A stretch of DNA of 50,196 bases from CAYQLK01 sp964418515 (lineage in GTDB: Bacteria > Patescibacteriota > Microgenomatia > CAYQLK01): the NCBI GenBank assembly GCA_964418515.1, contig CAYQLK010000003.1, forward strand, positions 1-50,196, in the 5' to 3' direction. The position numbers were made by a program, and so were the translations under genes. Positions within the stretch are counted from its first letter, which is position 1, and the number at the start of each line of letters is the position of its first letter. Shown piece by piece: positions 1 through 7,137 of this stretch. The notes beneath the pieces were generated by a model. It had not been told where the DNA came from, searched no databases, and saw nothing but the letters and a program-made list of their open reading frames with translations.

Positions 1-78
1 AGGGGTTTTGATTTGGGGAGGAGGAAGGAATAGAGTCTATTACCTAGGCGAAACTAAAACTCGGAGGAGTGCAGTACT

Positions 79-315
79 GTGGCTGACAAAAACTTCATCA
101 AATTGTTCAGCAACGGCTCGCCAGAATGTCTGGCGATCATCGAGGAACTGACGAAACAAGGACGAGACTTCGTTGCCATATCGGCTGTGGCAACCGACGA
201 ATGGCCTGTGCCGAGAACGGAACTGTTGTATTTCACCTTCTACGGGTACAACAACATTCGGCGGTATCTACTGCCCGAACTCCCCGCAAGTTACGAGCTT
301 GTAGCAGTTTCGTAA
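79..315 (+). CDS. small GC-rich protein, possible glutaredoxin-like fold
   Basis: Encodes 78 residues from a GTG start. The start is fixed by a strong Shine-Dalgarno run (GGAGGAG, 63-69) nine bases upstream, which is rare in this window. The opening reads like strand-turn-helix-strand: FIKLFSN, then SPEC and an amphipathic helix (IIEELTKQG), then DFVAISAV. A later segment, GYNNIRRYL, could be the last strand and helix. That order recalls glutaredoxins, but only one cysteine (Cys17) is present and the CxxC is missing, so redox activity is doubtful. Base composition is anomalous: 30 of 60 bases are G/C at 121-180, against 16 of 60 at 7741-7800. It resembles the genes at 8178-9213 in style. It may have been acquired, or belong to a highly expressed class. 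A terminator follows. The coding call is fairly firm; the fold is only a guess. Confidence 0.65.
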   Translation: MADKNFIKLFSNGSPECLAIIEELTKQGRDFVAISAVATDEWPVPRTELLYFTFYGYNNIRRYLLPELPASYELVAVS

Positions 316-324
316 TCATCCCCT

Positions 325-354
325 GCGCCACCTTAAATAAGTGGCGCTTTAAAT
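325..354 (+). terminator. intrinsic terminator after the small GC-rich gene
   Basis: A perfect 7-bp stem, GCGCCAC (325-331) and GTGGCGC (341-347), with a nine-base A/T loop is followed by TTTAAAT. It begins ten bases after the stop codon of the gene at 79-315. The T-tract is short, so termination may be incomplete. Confidence 0.6.
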
Positions 355-422
355 AGTTACTCGCTCGAAGTCATAAAAATTATGGCTCCACCAAATTTTT
401 CCTTTTTCTCACTACGTCCTGC

Positions 423-458
423 GAATCAGGACACCTGATTCTTAGGCGGCGCCTTTTT
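423..458 (+). terminator. second plus-strand terminator-like structure
   Basis: A perfect 8-bp stem (GAATCAGG 423-430, CCTGATTC 434-441) with a three-base loop is followed at once by a 4-bp stem (AGGC/GCCT, 444-454) and TTTTTCTGTCTTTG. The T-rich side points to termination of plus-strand transcription just before the convergent murJ gene. The 316-481 spacer holds nothing else I can support as a gene. Confidence 0.45.
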
Positions 459-481
459 CTGTCTTTGTTGTTACCTGGTTC

Positions 482-2215
482 TCAAGAAATTTTTTGATCG
501 GTGGAGCCTGGAGTGTCGTCGTCTATTAAGGTAGTAACTACGCCAGTTTGAGGAGTTTCTTTTCTAATGGTTGAGCGGATTTTTCTGGCAAGTGACCAGA
601 AAAGACGAATTTCTTCGACTCTTAAAATATGCGTTAAGAATAAATAAACTGTAAAACCAGCGGTGGTAGAAATACCTGTAAGAATAATTAGATTAACGGT
701 TTTGGTGGTGTCAAAAATAAGCTGATCAAGAAGTTTGATGGGGATGTACAAACTAAGGGCCATAAAAAATCCTGCGGTAAATATTTTGAATGCCGGAAGA
801 AGTAGTTCGCGACGGGAGAATTTGCCAACTTTACGATCAAGAAAAATAATCAACAAGGTTAGATTGATAATTGCTGAAATCGAACCCGATAATCCCAATG
901 CCCAAACGGGAAGGGTTAATATTTTGACAAAAATTAAGCTTAAAACAATATTTGTTCCGACAGAAATTAAGCCAATTTTTAGTGGAGTTACCGTATCGTG
1001 AAACGCATAAAACGCACGAACAATTAGCAATAAAACGCTTTGGGCAGCTATTCCAAACGAAAGTGTGGCGAGTGTTCTACCAGTTAGTACCGTTGCTGGC
1101 CAATCAAACTCGCTGGCACCAAAAATAAGTCTAACTAAAGGAATTCTTAGAACAATTAAACAAATTGCAGCTGGTACGACCAAAAAAAGCATTTGATGCA
1201 TTGAGGTCAGAATTGTTTTCTTGAAAGCTTCAATGTTGTTTTTGGCATACTCAAGAGAAAGCGCTGGAAGTGCTGCTTGGGCAATTGTGGCACCAAAAAG
1301 TCCGATTGGAACAACATACAGGTGACTAGCAAAATTAAAAGCAACAACGCTTTTGGCAGAAATAATAGAAGCTAAAGCAATATCAACTGTTTCGTTTATT
1401 TGGGAAGCAAACATTCCAACACTACGAGGAAGACCGAGACGCAGAAGTTTGACGAGGCTTGGTTCTTTGAAATTGAGAACGAATTGATAATTAAAACCTG
1501 AGGCATAGATTGCTGGAACCTGAATCAAAAAATGCATAATTGCACCCAAAACGACACCAATGGCTGGACCATAAATACCGAGATTGTTGGAGAGCAGTAC
1601 TGCGCCTAAAATAATGCCTAAGTTGTAGAAAACAGGAGCAAGAGCGGGAATCAAAAATCTTTGGCTCGACTGTAAAATTCCTGTAAAAAAACTAGAAACA
1701 GCTAAAAATATTTGGGAGATAATCATTACCCTTGTTAGGTTGACCAGAGTTGCATGTTGAGCTGGATCGGCAACTAACCCTGGAGCAATTAAAGCAACAA
1801 GTGGCTCAACAAAGATAAAACAAACCAAAGAAATTGCCACAAAGAATAAAAAGGCGATATTAATAATGTTACTAACCGTGCTCCAGAGTTTTTTGGCTTC
1901 TTGTTTTTGGGAAAGATCGGTAAAAATTGGAATAAACGAAACGGTAATTGTTCCAAATATCAAAACTTGAAAAATAAAGTCTGGCAGACGAAAAGCTGCC
2001 AAGTATGCGGCCAAATCTGGACCTGAACCAAAATATGCGGCAAGTAATCGGTCTCTGACTAACCCTAATATTCTGGAAGCCAGTGAAAGCCCCATAATAA
2101 GGAAAGCAGCTGAAAGAATTGATTTCTGCTTACGAAAAAGAAACTGTTGTGCCGCTTTGAGAGCTTTGGATTGCGATTGGGCTTTTGGCATCTGAGTTTT
2201 ATTGGTTTTTGACAT
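482..2215 (-). CDS. murJ: lipid II flippase MurJ (MviN family)
   Basis: A polytopic membrane protein of 577 residues with about 14 predicted membrane segments. The family flips undecaprenyl-linked peptidoglycan precursor (lipid II) to the outer face of the membrane. Family signatures visible are an early SRILGLVRDRLLAAYFG (residues about 46-62), RLPDFIFQ shortly after, and repeated charged-membrane pairs such as GLPRSVGMFASQ in the middle. A cytoplasmic N-terminal tail of about 35 residues rich in K and Q precedes the first helix. The C-terminal tail (about 40 residues) is charged and unusual. A possible promoter (TTGCCG-N17-TAAACA) ends six bases before the ATG. It is convergent with the small gene at 79-315 and divergent from rpsT. 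It pairs functionally with the PBP1A, LCP and FemAB genes in this window. The family call is secure. Confidence 0.96.
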   Translation of the reverse strand: MSKTNKTQMPKAQSQSKALKAAQQFLFRKQKSILSAAFLIMGLSLASRILGLVRDRLLAAYFGSGPDLAAYLAAFRLPDFIFQVLIFGTITVSFIPIFTDLSQKQEAKKLWSTVSNIINIAFLFFVAISLVCFIFVEPLVALIAPGLVADPAQHATLVNLTRVMIISQIFLAVSSFFTGILQSSQRFLIPALAPVFYNLGIILGAVLLSNNLGIYGPAIGVVLGAIMHFLIQVPAIYASGFNYQFVLNFKEPSLVKLLRLGLPRSVGMFASQINETVDIALASIISAKSVVAFNFASHLYVVPIGLFGATIAQAALPALSLEYAKNNIEAFKKTILTSMHQMLFLVVPAAICLIVLRIPLVRLIFGASEFDWPATVLTGRTLATLSFGIAAQSVLLLIVRAFYAFHDTVTPLKIGLISVGTNIVLSLIFVKILTLPVWALGLSGSISAIINLTLLIIFLDRKVGKFSRRELLLPAFKIFTAGFFMALSLYIPIKLLDQLIFDTTKTVNLIILTGISTTAGFTVYLFLTHILRVEEIRLFWSLARKIRSTIRKETPQTGVVTTLIDDDTPGSTDQKIS

Positions 2216-2221
2216 TAAAAA

Positions 2222-2250
2222 TGTTTAGGGTGTAATTGTTTTGACGGCAA
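2222..2250 (-). promoter_or_regulatory. candidate murJ promoter, leaderless type
   Basis: On the minus strand TTGCCG (2250-2245) is followed after 17 bases by TAAACA (2227-2222), and the ATG of murJ begins six bases later. Hexamer matches are moderate (4/6 and 3/6), but the position repeats the pattern seen at other starts in the window. Confidence 0.35.
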
Positions 2251-2479
2251 GATTGTATAGAAGCACTAGAATTAAGTATATAGCTTGCGTTTTGACAGCC
2301 TCAAGTGCTAGAATTGCGCAGCTTCGGAGTTAAAGTTAAAACTCTAAGGCAGTGAGTGCCTCTTAAGAATTACTCGCTAAAAATAATTTGAAATTCTGCT
2401 TCCAGCAAATTTCACTTTAATTTTAGCTATGTCTTCTAATTGGCATTTAATTTTATTTATAAAATTATTTAATTGAATA
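2251..2479 (+). other. structured spacer / probable rpsT leader
   Basis: This stretch upstream of rpsT has no convincing ORF. Two short hairpins sit side by side: GAGTT/AACTC (2327-2331 with 2340-2344) and AGGCA-GTGAG-TGCCT (2347-2361). An alternative pairing exists between GAGT in the second loop (2354-2357) and ACTC near 2372. The last 60 bases are almost pure A/T. Ribosomal protein S20 is autoregulated in other bacteria, so a regulatory leader is possible. I see no clean sigma-A promoter with 17-base spacing. TTGACA at 2292 lies only 11 bases from TAGAAT at 2309. Confidence 0.35.
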
Positions 2480-2785
2480 ATGCCAATTATTAAGTCAGCG
2501 ATTAAAAAAATGCGTCAGGACAAGGTCCGAACCGCACGAAATGCAAAAATAAAATCAAATATTAAAAGAGTTTTGAAGAATGTCCGCAAGGATGTTGCTA
2601 ACCCAAAACTTGGATCTGAAGTTTTTTCAACTTTGGACAGAGCAAGTAAAAAGGGATTTATTTCTAAGAGAAAAGCCTCAAGACTCAAATCTAGAATGGC
2701 AAAAGCTGCTTCAAAAGTTAGCACAGCTACAGTTGCCAAATCTCCTGTTAAGACAACCAAAACGGTTGTTAAAAAATCCAAATAA
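2480..2785 (+). CDS. rpsT: small ribosomal subunit protein bS20
   Basis: A basic protein of 101 residues that binds 16S rRNA in the body of the 30S subunit. It opens with MPIIKSAIKKMRQDKVRTAR, close to the usual S20 opening of an alanine/lysine-rich helix. It continues with RVLKNVRKDV and a second helix (ISKRKASRLKSRMAKAAS) that matches the family's C-terminal helix. About 18 extra residues rich in K, T and V follow the normal end. The gene stands alone, divergent from murJ, and lacks a Shine-Dalgarno site: only A/T precedes the ATG. A 264-base spacer with hairpins lies upstream. Confidence 0.93.
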   Translation: MPIIKSAIKKMRQDKVRTARNAKIKSNIKRVLKNVRKDVANPKLGSEVFSTLDRASKKGFISKRKASRLKSRMAKAASKVSTATVAKSPVKTTKTVVKKSK

Positions 2786-2810
2786 TTAGCTTAAAATAGT
2801 TTTTTAGAGG

Positions 2811-2839
2811 TTGCCAAAAGTCTCCTGCTTTGGTAAATT
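2811..2839 (+). promoter_or_regulatory. sigma-A promoter for the LPNTG mini-protein, leaderless
   Basis: TTGCCA (2811-2816), a 17-base spacer and TAAATT (2834-2839) stand six bases before the ATG at 2846. Transcription would be expected to start at or beside the A of the ATG, so the mRNA should have no leader. Confidence 0.6.
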
Positions 2840-2845
2840 TACCCT

Positions 2846-3076
2846 ATGAGAAAGTTAACTGCCTTGCCACTTGCGGCTGCAACATATTTAACCCAAGTAT
2901 CTGGCGCATTTGCGGCTGGAACAACTCCAGCTAAGGTAGCTACCCCCTCCTCTTCCACAGCTAGTTCAACTTTGCCAAACACTGGCGTTTTTGAACCAAC
3001 CGTATTGGTTTTTGTAGCTGCTGTAGGACTATTGTTTGTTGGGGCGTACTACGTAAATCGCGCTTTTTCGAAATAG
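2846..3076 (+). CDS. tiny secreted protein with LPNTG sorting signal
   Basis: A 76-residue precursor with every part of a sortase substrate compressed together. Residues 1-24 form a signal peptide (basic start, LPLAAATYL core, AFA-A cleavage site). A short low-complexity stretch of T, P, A and S follows. LPNTG lies at 43-47, a hydrophobic helix at about 52-70, and the tail is NRAFSK. After both cuts only about 23 residues would remain on the surface. No sortase gene lies in the window, so wall anchoring is inferred from the motif; the protein could simply stay as a membrane protein. It has its own leaderless-type promoter. The coding call is strong, the function unknown. Confidence 0.8.
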   Translation: MRKLTALPLAAATYLTQVSGAFAAGTTPAKVATPSSSTASSTLPNTGVFEPTVLVFVAAVGLLFVGAYYVNRAFSK

Positions 3077-3162
3077 ATATTATTTTCCTATTTTTTGGGA
3101 ACAGAATTGGTGAGTGACTAGAATTGAATAATTTTGGTTGCTTGCTTTTTTTGTGGAAAAAA

Positions 3163-4368
3163 CTAGTTAGACGGAGTCGGCGTTGGAACTGGATAAAGTG
3201 TGTCTTGAATAAATTTGTGAATTTGATCAAGACTACCTGAAGCTGGGGTTAAAACGTACTGGAGACCGTAGGTATTCGAGATGGGTGGATTAATAAGCAG
3301 AGGGTTATCACCATCGGTTGAGATAACTGAAGAGGATATTTGCCCTGCTCTTGCCTGTTGGAATAATTCAAAAAAGTCTGGGAATTCTGAAGGTGAAATA
3401 TTAGTGTCGATTGACTGACTAAAAGCATTGTAAAGTGAAAGAATCTTAGTTGGATTAAAAACCCCCTCGAGTGAGAAGATTTTGTCTTTGACTGCACTAA
3501 TTACTTTTTCTTGACGTTTGGAGCGAGCAAAGTCGGAGTTTTCGTCATTAGTACCTTTTCTGGAACGAACATATTTAAGCGCTGTTTGTCCATCCATATG
3601 AGTAAGTCCTGCCTCAAAATGCAGATGCTCGTACCTGCAAGTGAAAGGGTCCTCGCCCTCTACTATTTGATTATTGGAATCAAGAAGCTTAACTCTTCCA
3701 ACTCCATCTCCGTCTGTAACGGTTTCGTATTTTAGACCACACATGTTTTTTTCTTCGCCACTAATTGGATACATGTAATCATCGAAGGTTTGGTCGACTA
3801 TGATATCGACACCACCAAGTTCGTCTATAGCTCTGGTAAAGCCATTAAAGTCTAGGCGAACAACATAGTGGATCGGTACACCTAATATCTCACTGACAGC
3901 GTCTGAGGCTTGAGTAATGCCCTGGGTTTTGCTTTTTTCAACACCAAACGCATAAGCGGTATTGATCTTGGCTTTTATGGAATCGACCCAAAAATCTCTA
4001 GGGATAGAAATTAAGTTAGTGTTTTTGGTGTTCTGATTGTAGGAAGCAAGAATAAGTGTGTCAGTAAGGTTGGGACCATCGTGGCCTTCCCCACCAGTAC
4101 CAAGAATGAGGATATTGGTCCTACCTCGGTCATTAATTATATTTGGGCCAGAATTGATAATAGGATTGTTGAGAATACTCTGTGTGGCATTTCTTAAATG
4201 AGGAATAAAAAATGATGCTACTGCTAAAACAAAAAAACCAATTAATATCAGTCCAATTATTTTAAGTTTGCGAGAGGATTTTGCACTAACTTTGTCGGAT
4301 TTTGTATGCGTACTTGCACTGATAACTTTCCCCCTTTTTTTAGTAGGGGTTGAATTAAGGCTTTGCAT
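3163..4368 (-). CDS. LytR-CpsA-Psr (LCP) family wall-polymer ligase
   Basis: A 401-residue membrane-anchored protein. LCP enzymes move undecaprenyl-linked polymers onto peptidoglycan outside the cell. It has a basic cytoplasmic start, one membrane helix (about 35-55, IIGLILIGFFVLAVASFFI), then the LCP core: NILILGTGGEGHDGPNLTDT (about 85-104), ISIPRDFWV with the lipid-phosphate-binding arginine, and a DELGGVDI segment. A later RSRKGTNDENSDFARSKRQ matches the conserved R..R region. The C-terminus ends in a P/T-rich tail. Its ATG overlaps the stop of tpiA by one base (TAATG), so it is the third gene of trxA-tpiA-LCP. Substrate polymer unknown. Confidence 0.93.
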   Translation of the reverse strand: MQSLNSTPTKKRGKVISASTHTKSDKVSAKSSRKLKIIGLILIGFFVLAVASFFIPHLRNATQSILNNPIINSGPNIINDRGRTNILILGTGGEGHDGPNLTDTLILASYNQNTKNTNLISIPRDFWVDSIKAKINTAYAFGVEKSKTQGITQASDAVSEILGVPIHYVVRLDFNGFTRAIDELGGVDIIVDQTFDDYMYPISGEEKNMCGLKYETVTDGDGVGRVKLLDSNNQIVEGEDPFTCRYEHLHFEAGLTHMDGQTALKYVRSRKGTNDENSDFARSKRQEKVISAVKDKIFSLEGVFNPTKILSLYNAFSQSIDTNISPSEFPDFFELFQQARAGQISSSVISTDGDNPLLINPPISNTYGLQYVLTPASGSLDQIHKFIQDTLYPVPTPTPSN

Positions 4369-5030
4369 TATTTGCAGAGATTAATTATTTGGTTAAATAA
4401 ATTGATATCAGTTGAAGCTTTGCCAACTAGAGCGCCGTCGATATTTTCTGCATCAAAAAAATCTTTAATGTTTTCAACAGTGACACTGCCACCATACAAC
4501 ACAGTCTGACAACCAGTTATTTCTTTGATTTTTGTAATTTTTTCACTTGCGACTTTACCGGTTAATGGCTGGGCACCTGGGTTGGTTGAAATTGATTCTT
4601 CCGGTTCGAAAGCCAAAACTAAATCTGAGTAATCCCCCAACCTTTCGGTGGTGAGTTCAGAATAATTACCACAGACTATTGGATGAATATTTTGCCCTCT
4701 TAGATTCTCAACTTTTAGCTGGATATCTTCGGCGGTAACGCCAAAAAGTCGGCGAGTTTCGGAGTGTCCAACAAGTGAGTATTTGGCCAAACCTTGGATG
4801 ATTTCGGCAGGAACTTGTCCAGTAAAGGCACCAATGGTTTTAACTGAAACATCTTGAGCACCTAGGGAAATATTGCCAGAAACCGGCAAATTTGCAATTG
4901 CTCCAAGTACAGGGAAACTGGGACAGACAACAATTTCTAGAGAAGAATCGGAGATATTTGTAAACCAATCACTTGCCTGATCAACGGTAAGGTTAGCCTT
5001 CCAGTTGGCGACAAGCATGAAATTTTTCAT
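4368..5030 (-). CDS. tpiA: triosephosphate isomerase, short archaeal-like form
   Basis: Interconverts dihydroxyacetone phosphate and glyceraldehyde 3-phosphate. The catalytic set is present: Lys11 in NWKAN, His89 in VGHSETRR, Glu142 in AFEPE, and the phosphate-binding YGGSV (179-183). It is only 220 residues; usual bacterial enzymes have about 250, archaeal ones about 225. The hinge after the catalytic Glu reads EPEESISTNPG instead of the bacterial EPVWAIGTG, nearer the archaeal EPPELIGTG pattern. It starts five bases after trxA and its stop overlaps the LCP start, so it is the middle gene of an operon. No Shine-Dalgarno site. Confidence 0.93.
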   Translation of the reverse strand: MKNFMLVANWKANLTVDQASDWFTNISDSSLEIVVCPSFPVLGAIANLPVSGNISLGAQDVSVKTIGAFTGQVPAEIIQGLAKYSLVGHSETRRLFGVTAEDIQLKVENLRGQNIHPIVCGNYSELTTERLGDYSDLVLAFEPEESISTNPGAQPLTGKVASEKITKIKEITGCQTVLYGGSVTVENIKDFFDAENIDGALVGKASTDINLFNQIINLCK

Positions 5031-5035
5031 AATTT

Positions 5036-5302
5036 TCAGACGAGATTATCTGAAAGAAATTTGTCGAATTTGTCTGGAGTGGTTGCACCAAGATGACGAG
5101 CAACTTCTACATCGTCTTTTAGAATAATGTAGGTTGGGATTGAAGCAACGTTGTATTTAATGGAGTCGTCAGGTGTTTCGTCGACATTTATTTCTACGAA
5201 CTCTATCTTCCCATCGTATTTTTTCTTCATATCTTCAATAATAGGATGCATCAGTTTGCATGGGCCACACCACTCTGCCCAGAAATCAAGGAGTTTAATC
5301 AT
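5036..5302 (-). CDS. trxA: thioredoxin, shortened
   Basis: An 88-residue cytosolic disulfide reductase. The active site WCGPC is at residues 11-15 and the cis-proline loop reads SIPTY. It lacks the first strand and helix of standard thioredoxins (about 105 residues), beginning directly at LLDFWAEWC, a trimming also found in archaeal and other small thioredoxins. It is the first gene of trxA-tpiA-LCP and lies only 28 bases from the divergent uvrD gene, so both promoters must overlap the other gene or be leaderless. Confidence 0.93.
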   Translation of the reverse strand: MIKLLDFWAEWCGPCKLMHPIIEDMKKKYDGKIEFVEINVDETPDDSIKYNVASIPTYIILKDDVEVARHLGATTPDKFDKFLSDNLV

Positions 5303-5322
5303 ATTTTTAAAAAACTTAGAAT
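5294..5322 (+). promoter_or_regulatory. candidate uvrD promoter, leaderless type
   Basis: TAGAAT (5317-5322) lies eight bases before the ATG at 5331, with a weak -35 (TTTAAT, 5294-5299) at 17-base spacing. The -35 lies inside the 5' end of the divergent trxA gene. The tight spacing supports the ATG at 5331 rather than any upstream start. Confidence 0.5.
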
Positions 5323-5330
5323 ACTTTTAT

Positions 5331-7112
5331 ATGGATAATAAGGAAATTTTAGCAGGTCTAAATACAGCACAACAAGAAGCGGTTAAAAAAACTGATGGCC
5401 CAGTACTGGTTTTGGCTGGAGCTGGGAGCGGAAAAACTAAGGTTTTGACTCAGAAGCTTTGCTATATTCTGTCCAACAAACTTGCCTATCCTTCAGAAAT
5501 ATTAATGGTAACGTTTACGAATAAGGCGGCAGCGGAAATGAAGGAAAGAGTTGTTAAGCTGTTGGGGGAAAATTCTGATTTGCCTTTTATGGGGACTTTT
5601 CACTCATACGGCGCGAGGTTTTTGAGAATTGAGGGTCAGCACACGGGATTATCTTCAAATTTTGTGATTTATGACGAAAAAGATAGTGTCGAATTAATTG
5701 GTACAGTGATGGAAGAGCTAAACATTGGTACCAAAACCACCAAACCCCAAGCTGTTAAATACAATATTAGTAGTGCAAAAAACGAAATGGTTTCGGCCAA
5801 GGAATATTTGGGATATGCCAAAGGTTATTTTCAGGAAACGGTCGCAAAAGTTTATTTGGGATACGAGCAAAAAATGCAGGAAGTGAACGCGGTTGATTTT
5901 GATGATTTGCTAAAAAAAGTAGTTGACCTATTAAAAACAAATTCCGAACTAAAAGAAAAATATTCCAAAAGATATAAATATGTTTTGGTTGATGAATATC
6001 AAGACGTTAATGCGGCCCAGTATCAATTAACAAAAATACTATCTAGTAAACATGGGAATATTACAGTTGTTGGTGATGCTTCTCAGGCGATTTATGCTTT
6101 TCGGGGAGCTGATTTTCGAAATATTGTTAATTTTGAAAAAGATTTTAAGGATGTGGAAGTTATCAACTTGGAGGAAAATTACAGATCAACAAACACGATT
6201 TTGTCTGCAGCTAATACAGTTATTTCGCAAAACAGAAGCCATCCAGTGTTAAAACTTTGGACCAAAAATGGACAAGGAGAATTAATTAGACTTATTCAAG
6301 CACCAGACGAACAAGCAGAAGGAAATATTATTGCCTCGGTCATTATTAATTCTGGAAGAGATTTTGATGACTTTGCAATCCTCTATCGAACAAATGCTCA
6401 ATCTCGCTCAATTGAAGAGTCATTAATAAAAAGCGGCGTGCCATACAACCTTGTTGGTGGGGTTAGGTTTTATGACAGAAAAGAAATAAAAGATGTGTTG
6501 GCATATATGCGAATGATTGCCAATGAAAAAGATTTGGTAGCAAGGGAAAGAGTTATGAAATTGGGTAAAAGAAAATATCAGCAATTTATTTTAAGAGTCG
6601 ATGAAATAAATAAAGAGCATCCGCCATCAGAAATATTGTCGTCGGTACTAGAGATAAGTGATTATCTATCAAGGTTTGATGAAAAAGACCCTGAAGAAGC
6701 AGGAAGGGTTGAAAATATTAGGGAGCTTTCTTCGGTGGCTGAGAAGTTTGATAACTTGGATGAATTTTTGGAAAATGTGGCGCTTATGGAATCAGGGTCT
6801 GACTTAAGAAAAAACGGTGAGCATACTTCTGAAGTGACATTGATGACAATCCATTCGGCTAAAGGGTTGGAATTCCCTGTGGTTTTTATGACCGGCATGG
6901 AAGAAGGATTATTCCCCCATTCCAGATCTCTTATCGACCCAGCACAGCTCGAGGAAGAAAGAAGGCTTTGTTATGTTGGGATGACCAGAGCAAAAGAAGT
7001 ATTGTTTTTGACTTACACCTCTAATCGACTATATTTTGGCGTAAGAGGAAGTAGTATTCCGTCAAGATTTTTGGGTGATTTGCCGGAAGATTTGGTTAAA
7101 AATCTATCGTAG
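5331..7112 (+). CDS. UvrD/PcrA-type superfamily 1 DNA helicase
   Basis: A 593-residue 3'-5' helicase for repair or replication restart. Seen in order: Q-motif LNTAQQEAV, Walker A AGAGSGKT, motif Ia TFTNKAAAEM, motif II VDEYQDVN, motif III VVGDASQAIYAFRGA, motif IV NYRST, motif V TIHSAKGLEFPVVF and motif VI EERRLCYVGMTRAK. It stops soon after motif VI, so it lacks the C-terminal extension of typical PcrA/UvrD (about 720 residues). An in-frame extension back to 5151 exists, but it would overlap most of trxA; MDNKEILAG at 5331 matches the family start. A second, much larger UvrD-like protein lies at 9316-12201. Confidence 0.94.
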   Translation: MDNKEILAGLNTAQQEAVKKTDGPVLVLAGAGSGKTKVLTQKLCYILSNKLAYPSEILMVTFTNKAAAEMKERVVKLLGENSDLPFMGTFHSYGARFLRIEGQHTGLSSNFVIYDEKDSVELIGTVMEELNIGTKTTKPQAVKYNISSAKNEMVSAKEYLGYAKGYFQETVAKVYLGYEQKMQEVNAVDFDDLLKKVVDLLKTNSELKEKYSKRYKYVLVDEYQDVNAAQYQLTKILSSKHGNITVVGDASQAIYAFRGADFRNIVNFEKDFKDVEVINLEENYRSTNTILSAANTVISQNRSHPVLKLWTKNGQGELIRLIQAPDEQAEGNIIASVIINSGRDFDDFAILYRTNAQSRSIEESLIKSGVPYNLVGGVRFYDRKEIKDVLAYMRMIANEKDLVARERVMKLGKRKYQQFILRVDEINKEHPPSEILSSVLEISDYLSRFDEKDPEEAGRVENIRELSSVAEKFDNLDEFLENVALMESGSDLRKNGEHTSEVTLMTIHSAKGLEFPVVFMTGMEEGLFPHSRSLIDPAQLEEERRLCYVGMTRAKEVLFLTYTSNRLYFGVRGSSIPSRFLGDLPEDLVKNLS

Positions 7113-7124
7113 CTAAAAAAAGTT

Positions 7125-7130
7125 TAGAAT
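7125..7130 (+). promoter_or_regulatory. -10 box next to the FemAB gene start
   Basis: TAGAAT ends seven bases before the ATG at 7138, within the short spacer after uvrD. No clear -35 is seen. It fits the leaderless pattern, but the gene could also be read through from uvrD. Confidence 0.4.
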
Positions 7131-7137
7131 AGAGAAA

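Noticed and set aside
361..395. Possible tRNA or tmRNA 3' end (GGCTCCACCA)
   Set aside because: No T-arm of the GTTCRANNC type precedes it and no matching 5' acceptor strand was found; the CCACCA is part of an inverted repeat with murJ.
2292..2314. TTGACA...TAGAAT as the rpsT promoter
   Set aside because: The spacer is only 11 bases, too short for a sigma-A promoter.
5151..5330. Upstream extension of the uvrD reading frame
   Set aside because: It lies antisense over trxA, has no family similarity, and a -10 box sits between it and the ATG at 5331.
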